DNA from: Chromera velia
Lineage: Eukaryota; Sar; Chromeraceae
Direction: 5' to 3'
Length of the DNA stretch: 22,500 nt
NCBI GenBank assembly: GCA_018398765.1
Contig: JAHBMJ010002591.1
Location: forward strand, 1 to 22,500
In this document: piece by piece, positions 1 to 11,196 of the stretch
Numbering within the stretch: the stretch's first letter is position 1
Layout: every line of letters begins with the position of its first letter
Program-made: the position numbers and the translations under genes
Notes under the pieces: generated by a model
Seen by the model: only the letters and a program-made list of their open reading frames with translations
Told to the model about the DNA's origin: nothing
The model's database searches: none

Positions 1-376
1 CCCCCCCCCCCCCTCCGCTGCCTCTCAACCAAGAGAGAGATGAAGATCCGGCCTCTTCGTCTCTGCCCGCTGGAGGCAGTCGAATGATGCAATTGTTCTC
101 TTCTGTTGCCGGCGGTTTCTCCAATGAAGCCGAGGCATCGAGAGAGAGACACCACCATCCAGAGAGGAGTAATATGGGTTTAGGGGACAATCGGGGAGGA
201 AAGGGGGGGTGAAGTGCAGCCCTGAGAAGACCCTATCCGACTCTTTTTGGCAGTCTGCAGGCCACAGAACCGGGCCCCTCCTCTCAGCAGACCGGACAGC
301 CGTTCCCCCTTGGCCCCCTGCGTCGTCCTCTTCTTCCTCTTCCTCCATTGTTGCTGGAGGTAGTAGGGGTGTGGCG
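1..376 (+). other. 5' flank of gene 1 with a short upstream ORF
   Basis: The window opens with a run of 13 C. A 12-codon ATG ORF (174-212, MGLGDNRGGKGG then TGA) precedes the long ORF in another frame and could be a translational uORF. The frame of the large ORF is already open from 173, after a TAA at 170-172, but its only start-like codon before 377 is a GTG at 209. A nuclear eukaryotic gene would not normally use that. So 173-376 is either 5' UTR or the end of an exon that continues further upstream. Confidence 0.4.
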
Positions 377-2767
377 ATGCTGGGGGGTGAGGAGTCTTGT
401 TTTGGTCAGATGCGATCAGCAGAGCATTTGGGGGATGCAGACGGGGTTGAGGAGGGGGACGGGGGGGCAGAGAACGGGTATCACTTGCCGTCTCTGTCCC
501 CGACTTTCGTTCCATCTGCCTCTCCTGCAGGATCATGGGAGGGGGGGGAACATGGAGGGGAACCGTCCAGATCTAGGTGGGTTCTCCATGAGAATTCAGC
601 AGCAGCAACGATGTGTGATGTCGGGATAGGTACAGACGAACAGAACGACCCCAGCAGCTGTATGGGGGGAGTTTTGCCTTTCCCGAGTGGTGATGGTCGT
701 TCAGCAGATACAGAGCGCGTTGCGTCTGTTCCTTCCTCACTGATAGGAGAGGCAGGGGGTGGGTCTTCGTCCTTCTCCCACCGCCGCTCCATCTCGTCCT
801 CTCTTGCATTGGAGGGGCGGGCCGTGGGTGAGCCTGCCAAGGGGCGGGGGGGGAGGCATAGAGAAGAAGATTCGCATCATTTCGATTCCTCTTCGTCTTC
901 CTCGTTTTCTTCTGCCTGGCCGGACCCGATGTCCAGAATCTGGGCCGGGGGGAGGTCGGGGTTGTCCTCTGTGTTGCCGCAGTCTCAGTCTGTGCATGTT
1001 AGCTCGGAACGGCTGACAAAACAAAAGGAACAGACTGGGGTTTCTGGTGGCAGAGGGAGGGAGCAGGAAGAGAGTTGGGAGGGGAGAGGGAAGGGAAAGG
1101 AAAGGGGAGCCGCAGGTCTGGACCCGTTTTTCTTTTTTCGCTTCACAACGACTGCCGCGACATCCCCTGAGCGTGAAGGGGGTGGGGGGCAAGGAGGGGA
1201 ATCCTGTCGCAAGGGTACGGGTAGGGGTCCGGCAGATGAAGCAGCAGAAAGGGAAACATATCAGAGAGAGCACGCACAAGCAGTTCCCCCATGCATCCGA
1301 GAAGTTCCTTTCCCTGCACCTGTGGCTGAGTCAGCATTTGTTGATGTCCTCGGTTCCCTTTCCGGGGAGGAGAGAGAGGCAGACACAGGGGGAGGGGGGC
1401 ATTCCTCCTCTTTCTCTCCTGCAGCAGCAGCAGCAGAAGAAGAAGAAGATTTGAATACTGTGCTTGACCCCTCACGGAAACCGTCCCGCACGTTGTCCGA
1501 AAAAATCCCCGGTGCCTTAACGGGCTTCAGGCGAGGTCGCCAAGAGAGCGACCCATTGCGACTCGGGGGAGGCATAACGGACTTGCACTCCTCCCGGTTT
1601 TTGCGGCCGACAGGGGCAGGAGATCAGACGACTGCACAGGCTGCTGCTGATTTCAGTCGTAGCACAAGCCGGAGAAGTGACGAGCGGAGCAGCACCGCTC
1701 TTCGGTCTTCCTCCAATCTTGTAGTCGGCCTAGGCCTAGGACTGGGAGAGAAGGAGAAGGAAAATTTAGAGGGTGGGGAAGTAGTAGAAAGAGGAACAAG
1801 CTGTAGTGGGGGGAGTTCGTGGGCCTGTCCTGTTGACAATTCCTGCACTGTCCCTTTTCCTGTCCCGCTTGCCGCTGTGCAAGTACCTCCCGGACTTGCA
1901 CAAATATGGCAAGGAGCTGATGGGAAGGAAAAAGCAGATGCAAATTCCGATGTGTCCTCTTCCGCATCAGCTCTCCCCTGTTCAGCCTCTGCATCTGCTT
2001 CCGTCTCCGTCTCCCGACAGAGAGGGACCGCCCCTCCAAGCACTCATGAGGCGGCTGTACCTGTTTCCTCCCGTCTCCCCGTCCCTCCAGCCGCTCGATC
2101 GTCCTCATCCCACAGAGACGGCATGCGGTCGCGCGCGGCAAAAAGAGATGGGGGGGGGCTTTCGTCGTCTGCGGGCGATGGGGGGCAGAGGTTCGGGAGC
2201 AGCAGTAGTGACGTTAGCGAATCAAGGGAAAGAGACGAAAGTTGCCTGACAGAGGGGATGACTGATAGGACAAGAGACAGGTTGGTAGAGAATAAAGAGG
2301 CAGCAGAGAGGTCAAATCTGAGGGTGCTCTCCCATCATCAGCCGTCAGGATGTGGAAGCACCACCGCCACCACCCCGGTTGCTTCTGTCCTGCCCACCCG
2401 TGGTACTTCGACTGCTTCCTCGACTCATTGTGAAGGAAGGGAGAGGGAGGGGCATGAGGGCCGGCGGCAGGTCGAAGGAGACGGGGAAGGAGACGGGGGA
2501 GACATCGGTGACATATCGGGGGACATAGAAGCGCTCCTCGAGGCCTGCTCAGGGGCTGCCACCGGGAACGCCCTCGGTCCTCTCAGCCCGACACCCAGTG
2601 GAGGTAGGGGGGGAGGCAGGAAGTTGAATCGACAACCACATACGCATACGCATACACAGAGGGAGGAAGAGGAGGAAAGGGGGATCCATCAGATTCCGTC
2701 TCAGCCCCTTCCCCCCTCACTGCTGAGTTGTGTGGAGAGAGAGAGAGAAAGAGAGAGAGGTGAGTGA
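377..2767 (+). CDS. Ser/Gly/Glu-rich low-complexity protein, unknown function (probably one large exon)
   Basis: I do not recognise a family. From ATG 377 the frame stays open for 796 codons (852 if counted from the GTG at 209), far longer than expected by chance. The product is rich in Ser, Gly, Glu and Arg, with poly-Ser runs, an Ala-Glu run (PAAAAAEEEEDL), a Ser/Ala/Val patch (SASASASVSVS) and an acidic stretch near the end (GDIGDISGDIEALLEACSG). I see no signal peptide, membrane segment or catalytic motif, so it is probably disordered. ATG 377 has a G at -3 and is the first ATG in frame. The stop TGA (2765-2767) lies inside a consensus 5' splice site: the exon would end at 2759 (GAG, then GTGAGT) in phase 1. 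I therefore expect further exons downstream but could not identify them. It may instead simply stop at 2767. Part of the openness could come from the purine-biased composition. Confidence 0.6.
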   Translation: MLGGEESCFGQMRSAEHLGDADGVEEGDGGAENGYHLPSLSPTFVPSASPAGSWEGGEHGGEPSRSRWVLHENSAAATMCDVGIGTDEQNDPSSCMGGVLPFPSGDGRSADTERVASVPSSLIGEAGGGSSSFSHRRSISSSLALEGRAVGEPAKGRGGRHREEDSHHFDSSSSSSFSSAWPDPMSRIWAGGRSGLSSVLPQSQSVHVSSERLTKQKEQTGVSGGRGREQEESWEGRGKGKERGAAGLDPFFFFRFTTTAATSPEREGGGGQGGESCRKGTGRGPADEAAERETYQREHAQAVPPCIREVPFPAPVAESAFVDVLGSLSGEEREADTGGGGHSSSFSPAAAAAEEEEDLNTVLDPSRKPSRTLSEKIPGALTGFRRGRQESDPLRLGGGITDLHSSRFLRPTGAGDQTTAQAAADFSRSTSRRSDERSSTALRSSSNLVVGLGLGLGEKEKENLEGGEVVERGTSCSGGSSWACPVDNSCTVPFPVPLAAVQVPPGLAQIWQGADGKEKADANSDVSSSASALPCSASASASVSVSRQRGTAPPSTHEAAVPVSSRLPVPPAARSSSSHRDGMRSRAAKRDGGGLSSSAGDGGQRFGSSSSDVSESRERDESCLTEGMTDRTRDRLVENKEAAERSNLRVLSHHQPSGCGSTTATTPVASVLPTRGTSTASSTHCEGREREGHEGRRQVEGDGEGDGGDIGDISGDIEALLEACSGAATGNALGPLSPTPSGGRGGGRKLNRQPHTHTHTQREEEEERGIHQIPSQPLPPSLLSCVERERERERGE
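2760..2765 (+). promoter_or_regulatory. Probable 5' splice site of gene 1
   Basis: GTGAGT directly follows ...GAGAGAG at 2759. The ORF hits its stop codon two codons into this motif, as expected when an exon frame is read into an intron. The nearest acceptor-like site (TTTCGACAG, ending near 2811) would put TAA in frame at once, so the true partner is unresolved. Confidence 0.5.
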
Positions 2768-3145
2768 CAACGAGGATGGATGGCATCGGTGGGGCCTCTT
2801 AATTTCGACAGGGAATTAAGGAAGGAAGTTTATGGGAAGACCGGAAGAGGGACCATTGAAAGGAGGGGTAAAAAATTCAAAAAAGAGCAACAAAACGAAG
2901 CCTTTCAGCAGATGAAAAGAAGAAACGACACCATCCCCCGCGTTGAATGCTTGCACGAAGGCATCAGTGTACTCTGAAGTGCTGCTTGTTTGCTTGCTTG
3001 TCTATCTGTCTGTCTGTATAGTCTGTCTGTCTGGATTGCACATGTTCCGTCGTCCGCTCGTTTCATGTACATGTCTCCCTTTCTGTTCTGGGATTGGCCG
3101 GCAATCGTAGCGAGAAGGAAGGAGGCACCAGCAGGCATCAATTGG

Positions 3146-3147
<2 letters not shown>

Positions 3148-3176
<29 letters not shown>
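3148..3176. repeat. (GT)n microsatellite
   Basis: Uninterrupted GT dinucleotides, about 14 units. Confidence 0.95.
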
Positions 3177-4210
3177 GAGGCAAAAGTGTTTTGTTTTTCT
3201 TTTTTCCTTTCTTGGTCCCTTTTCTCTGTCTGCCTCCATGTGTCCATGTCATCTTCTGCCTCCCCATTTGTGCTGCATGTTGTGGCTGTGTATGTTCCCT
3301 TTTCAAAGTAGAATAAGCTGAAGTGACAACACACCTCCCTCCTCTGAAATCGGGAAAGGGAGAATTTAGTGAGCAGCGTGCTTAGACAGTCTGTCTGCAT
3401 GTAGTGAGAACAGAAGAGAAAAGAAGACATGGGAAGAGAAGCAGGGAAAGGAACTTGTTTTTGTCCACCCGTCCCCCTCCAACAGTACCACAGAGAGAGA
3501 GGGGGGTGGGGGTGAGGTTGGGGGCAGGAAAACGAGCCGAGACGAAAGGGTGAGCGCTTGTCTGCCTGTCCTTTGTTTGTTTGGAACGGAAGGGTGCGAA
3601 AAAATAAGGCAAACAAACGGCAACTTTGGAAATTCTTTTCCCTTCCTTTTTTCTCCCTGTTTTCAGCCTCAGATCAGCTGTGAATTGTCTTTCTTTCTGC
3701 TTTCTACCCTAAATGGAATTCGACGTGACATGTCAACAAAGAAAGAAAGGAAGAATCGGAGAAGCTGACCGATTGTTCAAACCTTCGCTTGTATGCAGCC
3801 GTGAAAAGGCGGCTGCTGCCTGCACGGAGAAAAAGGAACGAAGGGAGACACATGAACGAAAGCAAAGCAAGAAAGCGGCCTCTGAACCCCTGACTGATTC
3901 TCAACAATGTATTTGCGCCAAGGCAGTCTCTTTCGGAAGGAACGAAGGAAGGAAGGAAGGAGTGAGGGAAAGACAAACGGTGCATGCATGAGGTGATGCA
4001 GACACGTAAGCGGCGGCTCACATGCGAAAGAAAGATTGATTGGTCTGGCCTCATTTCATGAAGTCAGACCGGGATTTTTCCCAGAGGAGCAAACCGGTAC
4101 AGATACTCAAATGTACATTTTTGTGAGAAAGGAGGACAGTAGCAGAGGAGGAGGAAGACAAAAACGACGGACAGAATCTTGAACGAGGACAAGAGAAAAA
4201 GAAGAGGTCA

Positions 4211-4310
4211 CGGAAGAGAGAGGAGGACAGAAAAGAAGGGAGGAAGAAGAAGGAATACGACGGAAGAGAGAGGAGGACAGAAAAGAAGGGAGGAAGAAGA
4301 AGGAATACGA
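4211..4310. repeat. Perfect 50-bp tandem duplication
   Basis: Positions 4211-4260 and 4261-4310 are identical 50-bp purine-rich units, starting CGGAAGAGAG and ending GGAATACGA. The absence of any mismatch suggests a recent duplication or replication slippage. No ORF depends on it. Confidence 0.97.
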
Positions 4311-4728
4311 GAGAGAGGTGAATATTTGGGAAGAAAGGAGAGAAAGAAATCGGTCACTGCTGTTGCAGACAGACGGAAAGAAATGAAAAGGTATACCCTC
4401 CCTACTCTTCAAGTCGCACGCACGCACGCAAGACAAAAGACACGTTCTGCATGTTGTTTCTTCACTCGCGCATCACTTGTCTTCATTCCTTTCTTTCTTT
4501 CTTTCTTTGTTTAAACGCCTCGAATCGATTTTATTGATTGTTCACTGTGGAACGATCGACTCTCCTCGCTGCCTCTTTGCATCCACTGCGTGCCTGCATG
4601 TTTGCATGCGCTTCGCTTTGGTTGGTTCACCCATGCATGAATGCACACATGACGACAGAATGCGTGCGTCGATGCAGTCAGTGCCTTGCTTTGCCTTGCC
4701 GTGGCTGGGCGTCTCCAGATCGTAGAGG

Positions 4729-4766
4729 CTTTCTTTCTTTCTTTCTTTCTTTCTTTTTTTCTTTCT
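4729..4766. repeat. (CTTT)n repeat
   Basis: CTTT units interrupted once by a T7 run. A shorter CTTT array lies at about 4488-4508. Confidence 0.9.
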
Positions 4767-5380
4767 TGCTGTTCTGTTTTGTTCTGATCTGTTCTGTGCT
4801 GTGTGACTGCATCCATCCATCCATTAATCAATGATTGCATGCATTGAATCGGCATTCATGCATGAGAAGGGAACGAAGTACCTTCCCTTGGTAGATTGCA
4901 AGCGTGTCTCTTTCTCCCCTTCTGGCCTGCCTCTTAGTCGATTGCCCTTCTCCTCATTCATCCTTTCATCTACCTGCCAGTATATTTTTCCTCTTCCTGT
5001 CATGATCTTTCTCCGCCCCTCTCCCCTTCGCTTCTCTGAAGGGATCATCGCTTCTTCTCCTTCTGTGCCCGTCTTGTCGCTTTTCCTGTTGATACTTGCG
5101 TTGAGTGAGAAAGGAACGGAGGGAGGACGAGGAAAAGAGACTGCAGGACTGCATGGACAAAGTATGAATGAGAAAGAGAGGAAGGTCAGTGGGTTCATGA
5201 AAGGCTCCCCAACTTCTTAATTCCCATGCATGCAACACATCCGGGATGAAACTTGCGTGCATTCATGCAACACTGCAACACTGTCTGAATGATCGCACAT
5301 TTTTGCCCTCTGGGGCTTCACTTCTTTCTTCCTTTTTTCCTTCCGTTCTGTCTCACGAGAAGTGAATGATCAAACGAATT

Positions 5381-5405
5381 GAACGAACGAACGAACGAAC
5401 GAACG
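5381..5405. repeat. (GAAC)n repeat
   Basis: Six GAAC units in a row, ending just before GGGCGACC. Confidence 0.92.
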
Positions 5406-5563
5406 GGCGACCACCTTGCGGGACGAAGGCCCAGGGGGTAAAGCAAAAGTGTGCGACGATGCCTGGCTGGCTGCTTGCCTGGCTGCCAGGACAGATTTGT
5501 CTTCATGGACATGCATCCTGCAATTGATTGAAGGTTTGGTTGTGAGAAGAAGAACAGAATTCG

Positions 5564-5585
5564 TGCCTGCCTGCCTGCCTGCCTG
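5564..5585. repeat. (GCCT)n repeat
   Basis: Five tandem GCCT units. The same word, often as CTGTCTGCCTG, is scattered through the window. Confidence 0.9.
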
Positions 5586-8119
5586 TCAGAAATCAAAGAG
5601 AAGAGAAGAGGCTGGTGGGTGCATTTGAGTGAAGAAGCGGGGCGGGGGGGGCGACTGAAGCAGAAGGGAAGGAGCAGCAGCCATGAAATAATTTTGTTGC
5701 ATTGGCTGTGCTGTGTGCGTGTATACGAGCGAGAAAGGAGAAGAAGAGAGAAAGAGAAAGCGTCTGCGGGTACATGCGCATTCCATTAGTTGAAGGGTCC
5801 ATTCCATTTTTACTGTTTGAATTAATGTATCCATGCATGAACACAAGAAGGAAAAACAAACGGAATGGTGGGTAGCAATTCAAAGCCAGCCAATCTTGTC
5901 CCTTCCCCCCCTCTTTTTTTCTAATTCCGTTCTACAATCGCCGTGCGTCATTCCCCTCTGCTCAGGTGAACTCTTATGGGTCTGCGCGCGTGTCCGTGAC
6001 TGCACTCCTCTTCTCTCCCTCCTTTCGGCCATCTCATCTCTTTCCTCTTCCTGACTGGTTCTCCTTGACTCGCCGCGGGGCGGGCGGGTGGTTGCACAGG
6101 GGGCCTGCGTGAGTATGGATGGAATTTTGAACCCTTTCTTTCTTGCTTGTGACGTTCGGTTTTGCCTTCCTTCCTTCCTTCCTTACTTACTTTATTACTC
6201 TTTCTGCTTTGCTTCTTCCTCAGTTGTCTCTGTACATTTTCTCCTCTGTTCTGCTCTGCTGTGCTGTCCAGATCGGTGACATTTTCTGTCAGTCTGTCTG
6301 GCCATGTGATTGGTCATCCGTTCTTCAAGGGCCTTCTCTTCTTCTTTTTCTTTTTTTGTTTCCTTCTTCTGCTCAGTTTGACTGATGCAGTGAGAGGAAA
6401 AACTGCAGACCGACCATATGTTGGTACCTCTCCATCCCCGTGAAAGAAGGGGGAGGAGAGAAGAAAAGAAAAGAGAAGAACAAAGCCGCTTAAACGATGC
6501 ACTTGTGGAGTGTCTGTCTGCCTGCCTGACCGTGCTTGTCTTCAAGTGAGTGCTGTGAGTAAGTGAAATATTTCACTTGTCTGTTTTTCTGTCCCGAGAC
6601 TTGGGTAGGCTTTGCACCACCCCGAGAGAAGAGGAAGGAAGAATGACGAAGCAAGGGTCGGTCCCGGGTTTCCTCTTCTTCCTCCTCTTCGTACCTTACG
6701 ACTTTGTCTTTCCTGTACTACATTTCTAGCTGTCTGTTCGTTCCTTCCTTTTTTTCTAAATGGCGGCTGCCTGTATGTACGCATCCATGAATTGATTGAT
6801 GCATTCATCAATCTGACCTGAAATCGTCTCATCAGATCAGTTTGTTCTTTCCTTCCTTCCTTGCTGTATCCGTCTTTCTTTGTGCATGTCTGTGGTCTTA
6901 TTGTTTTCCGTCTGATTGCTGCTGCTGCTGCTGTCCTTTATTCGTCTGCCTCGATCAGTTCACGTTCTTCCTTCCTTCTCTTGCTCCCTCCCTCCATGTC
7001 TGCCCCGACATCATCGCGATCTCGTCCCTTAATTTCTTGCTTCGTACTCTACTGAAACACTAGGAAGGGGGGGGCTCTCTGCCGTTCATTTTCTCACTCA
7101 CTGATTGATCCACTCGTCTGGGCATCTATCTGTCTCTGGTGCTGGCTGGCTGACTTCCTTTCTTTTCTCATCAAAAGCGACGGAAAGGGAAAGAAACGAA
7201 TGATCGAAGGCTCTTTTTGTTTTTCCGCCTGTGGGCAGAAGAAGGGGACCCATTTCTGCTGGTGCTGTCCGTCTGGCTGTCTTCAGGAAGACAGACAGGC
7301 AAGCAAGGGAGGAAAGAAGAGGAAAGGCAAAAAAGAAAAGAAGACTCAAGAGAGGACTGGGAGGGAATGGACGGACCCCTTCTTTGCATTCCCGAGACTC
7401 ACTCAGGGACGGTGAGGGAGGGAGGGAAGGAACGAAGGAAGAAGAGAAGGAAAGGAAGAAGGCAGGCAAGCAATAGGGGACACCAACATTGAGCATGTCT
7501 GTCTGTCTGCCTGCCTGTCTGAATGGCTGCAATTGTGCTGGAGTTTTGTCTGAATGGGCGGGCTTCATCGATCGATCTGAGTGAGTCGGCCCTCTTATTC
7601 CTTCCACCCTTCTCCTGTCTCCATTCCGTACGGTGCCTCCCGAGCCCTTCTTTTCATTTCCCTTCCGTTCTCTTCCTTCCTTTCCCCTTCCTTTTTCTGT
7701 GGGAGGGAGGAAGGAAGGAAGGAAGGGTTCTTTCAGTCGAGTCGGAAATGAGACATTCTGGAGGGCGACAGGGAGTGGACTTCGGGAGGTTTCGTTTTTT
7801 TGGGGTGTGTGGGGTGGGTGGGAAAGGACAATCAGCACCAGAAAAAGAAAAGGAGGAGGGGGGGCTGCAAGGGATTGAAGGTACAAGAGACCAGGAGAGA
7901 GGAGCACACACAATCGTTCGCTGTGGTGACTTGGAAGGAAGGAAGAGTTGAAGAGAGGGAGTGTTGGTTGTCAGCTGCCCTGTTTCCTTCCTTCCTTTTT
8001 TGTCTCTTCTTTTTTCGACGTTTGAAGGTTGTGTGTGTATTGTTTTGTCGGTCTATCCTTCCTCTCGAATATATGCGTCACCGTACCCACCCCTCTTCCG
8101 TTCTCCCCTCCTCTCTCCC

Positions 8120-8143
8120 ACCCTCCCTCCCTCCCTCCCTCCC
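8120..8143. repeat. (CCCT)n repeat
   Basis: Five to six CCTC/CCCT units followed by a T7 run. Confidence 0.9.
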
Positions 8144-8403
8144 TTTTTTTCTCTCGCCTGCCAGTCCCTCCCGCTCAAAGCATCCTTCCCTTCCTGCCTG
8201 CATAGTCTGTTCCTTTTTTGAAAAGGGAAGTGTCGCCTCAATTCGGTCAAGCTGTAGGGAGGAGAGGAGGAACAGAAGCCTCCCGAACAAACACTGCCCA
8301 CACTAAGTACCGACAGACTTGTGCCCGTCTGTCTTTGACTTCCCGGTGATCGACTGATTGATTAATTGGTGAGACCGATCGATCGTTCGATAGGCAGCTA
8401 GGC

Positions 8404-8422
8404 AGAGAGAGAGAGAGAGAGA
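8404..8422. repeat. (GA)n microsatellite
   Basis: About nine GA units. Confidence 0.9.
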
Positions 8423-9900
8423 AGTGCAGGAAAGAAAAAAAGGTGTCAGGAAGACACCGGAGGAGAACGTACAGCTTGTCTCGCCCCCTCCTCCTTGGCT
8501 CCTCTTTTTTTTTCTTTTCTTTTGAACTTTGTACCTCTAGCTATGCACGGTGGGAGTGGCGTGGAACGTGTCAATGCGTCGGTGGTTTGACCGATCAATC
8601 CATGAATGAATCTTTGTGTTTGCTGCATTCATCCATCAAATCATTCGATCCACCTTGTGCAAGAATGAAGAGAGACTTGGAAGGAAGGAATGAAGCCTGC
8701 TTGCTTGCATTGATGGAGCCGACACCTTCTTCTTCTCTCCTTCCTCCCTTCTATCCAAAAGAAATGAAATCAATGAGGAGGGAGACCATTCAATCGAATC
8801 CAATCACACGCCCTTCCTCAGCGCCTTCATTCGGGGGCACAAACAAAAGAGGAAAGAGGAGAAGGAGGACGGTTGGGCCGAGAAAGGACGGAAGAGTAAT
8901 TCCCCCCTCGCAACGTCTTCCCTCCCTGTTTTTTCTGGCCGGCGTGCTCGCGCGTGAGTGAGTGTACGTATCGACGACGCGTGTGTGATGACGGGGCGTT
9001 GTTGTGACGTCTAGTGATTGGTTTCGTGTGTCCAGTTGCCTGCGTGCATGATTCACCTCATTTTTTTGTGCCTGAATGATTGATATGCGCTGCATGCATG
9101 CTTCGCTGTTTACGTGCGTGTGTGAGTGACATGTCATCGTATCTTAAGAACCCCATTCGGCTGTCGTGTCGGATGACTCGCGGCATCGGTGATCGTATCA
9201 ATAGAACCACCACATGATTTCGTTTCACTTCATCATGAATGACTGGTGTTCGCACGTGTGTGAGCCTGCCTGTCTGCATGTGACCTCTCTCTCCCCCTCT
9301 TTCGTTCGCTACTGAAGGACAGACCTGATCATCAGCCGAATCATGTATGTTGTTATGCAGATCATGAGGAAAATGAATTCATTCTTTCGCATGACAGACT
9401 GGCAGTGGCTCGTCGTGCGCATGCATTAATTGTGCAGGAAGGACATCTTCCTTCGCTCACTGAGTCCGGGCCTCTCTTCGTTCTTCTACTTGCATGTCGT
9501 TCATGCATGCCTGAATCGAATGCAATCATCTCACCTACCTGCCTCTCCTTTTCCTCTCTCTCTTTCATGTCATAGATTTGTCTGCTGTGCTCCTTAATTG
9601 AAGTTCATTCCTCCCGGATTCCTAATATCATGTCGAAAGAAAGAAGGAGAATTATCTGAATTCGACGGCAGACGGACGAACTTTGAACAGACAGACAGAC
9701 GGACAGGCAAGCTGGTTGCATCTTCGTACATATTTTGACATTGTGCATGGATGTATTCATTGTCATTTCATTGTCAATCCAATGATGTTTGATTTCATCC
9801 TGTATTCAATTTTTCTTTCTTTTATGTCTAGACCTACAGCGTTCTACGCTAGTTTCCATGTTTTCCCCAATTTTTTTATGGATGTAGCTACGATACCTAG

Positions 9901-10990
9901 ATTGATTGATTGATAAAAAATCGTTCAAGTTATCTGAAAGCCCCGACATGGGTGATTCAATAGTACATGTAACTATATGTATTGTTTGGATGCCTAGTTG
10001 AATACGTAAAGAGTTTGCAGTTTACTTACGTTTCGTTAATTGGGGGTCGAGGGTTTCAGCGGCCTAACCGTTCCTAATGTTAGAAGTATCCAGCTAGCAT
10101 ACTAGCTAGCTCTGGATATAGATAACGACGGCACGTCATAGTCATAGTCATAGGTTTTAGCAGAGTAAACTGAATATAGTCACTAGTACATTGTAAGAAA
10201 AACTTCTACTGCGGGCTTTAGTACCCTTTTTGAAGGGTTTTTCTTTTCTGTCATAGTCTAACTTTCCTCCGCAACGTTATAATCTTGGATTTAAATCTCT
10301 TTATATACATTTTTTAAGATTTTTAAATTAAAGCATCACATATTTATTACGGCTAGTATTGTAGCTGCAAAAAATATTGATAATTGAGTTAATAAAAAAT
10401 GCAGTTAAAATTATTATAGTAGGAAGACTAAGCTCAGCGGCCTACGTTACAATCTTTGTTGAAGTGTACATTGTACAATAATATAGTAGTCTTCAAAAAG
10501 AAAACGGCATGAGCTTACATGAAATGAATGAATGAATATTAAAGTAAATGAATAAAAATGAATGAATCATATTGGCAATCAATCAATCAATCAATCAATG
10601 ACTGAGCCAGGTGTAGGTTACGTGTAGTCAGACTTATGACAATCCATGTTTATACATATTTATGTATATAATATATATTTTTTTTTGACCGAGCTTTGAA
10701 GCGAGAGATTGTAGTATCATTGTACTACTATTGATTGTAGGCCAATAAAAAAAAAGAATGCATGTTTATAAACTGTAAAGAGGAACTTCACTAAATGCAG
10801 AGCCTAAGTTGTGACTAGTTATGACTCTAAATTAGATTTTGCATATACTGAACCTAGCAATGAATAGAATGAATCTGTTGCACACTTCTATCATTTAGGA
10901 GAATAGATTAAAATACAAAGCTTGAGAATAATGTCAGCCACTTTTCATAACTCCGTTTTAATGCCAACTCACAACTAATTCCGTGCCTCA
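9901..10990. other. AT-rich gene-free block upstream of the lipase gene
   Basis: No gene is seen. Base composition changes abruptly from pyrimidine/purine tracts to AT-rich sequence with TATATA, AATAAA-like and TTTTTAA words. Local structures include a GTCATA triplet repeat (about 10137-10154), an imperfect inverted repeat around 10088-10120 (ATCCAG.CTAGC / GCTAGCTCTGGAT), a small palindrome GTAGTA-TCATTG-TACTAC near 10711-10728, and AATG and AATC tetranucleotide arrays at about 10520-10600. It has the look of a true intergenic spacer. Confidence 0.6.
10577..10599. repeat. (AATC)n repeat
   Basis: Five to six AATC units inside the AT-rich block. Confidence 0.9.
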
Positions 10991-11196
10991 ATCATCATTC
11001 CTTGCCTCCGCCTCGCATGTGAAGGATGTACACTGAGAGGAGACAGTCGTAAGACATCGTGAGACGTACAATCACGTAGAATGTCTGCATGCTTTCCTGC
11101 ATGGGGCGGTCTTTACCTGCCTTTCTGGGGCTATTTAGAGCTTTAAATTTCTTGTGCATGCACTTTCCGGGGCCCGACTTTGACTTTGCGGGGCCA

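Larger units (their letters stand above)
2768..9900. other. Gene-poor, simple-repeat-rich tract (intronic or intergenic)
   Basis: I find no convincing gene in these 7 kb. The sequence is a mosaic of pyrimidine-rich and purine-rich tracts built from CTTT, CTTC, CTGC/CTGT, CCTC and GAAC units, with many ATGCATGC and TGATTGAT words. The open frames here are low-complexity readings of those tracts and show no domain. The same style fills the introns of the RAP gene at 15-22 kb and is absent from the AT-rich blocks, so this tract may be transcribed intron or UTR sequence of gene 1. That is inference. An ORF at 8541-8953 ends on a GTGAGT and begins after a pyrimidine tract plus CTCTAG, but its protein looks like translated repeats. 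Confidence 0.55.

Noticed and set aside
209-211. GTG as start codon of the 852-codon ORF
   Set aside because: Nuclear eukaryotic genes rarely start at GTG. The first ATG in frame is at 377, and the 5' part may belong to an upstream exon.
737-1279. 180-codon minus-strand ORF opposite gene 1
   Set aside because: Antisense shadow of the longer, better supported plus-strand ORF, and Pro/Arg/Leu-rich from reverse reading of Gly/Ser codons.
6408-6543. Short open stretch ending at a GTGAGT (SRLNDALVECLSACL)
   Set aside because: The upstream CTGCAG has no pyrimidine tract, the phase does not match gene 1, and the helical-looking peptide comes from a CTGTCTGCCTGC repeat.
7098-7913. 271-codon ORF on the minus strand
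   Set aside because: It translates purine/pyrimidine tracts (FFLSFSSSFVPSLPPSPS-like), with no domain, no splice logic and overlapping open frames on both strands.
8443-8961. 172-codon plus ORF ending in a GTGAGT donor
   Set aside because: The donor is part of a TGAGTGAG repeat and the protein looks like translated simple sequence. Kept only as a weak remark in the tract entry.
10200-10262. Possible tRNA or terminator hairpin (GTACCC...GGGTT)
   Set aside because: No cloverleaf, no T-loop GTTCGA, and the stem is too short to call.
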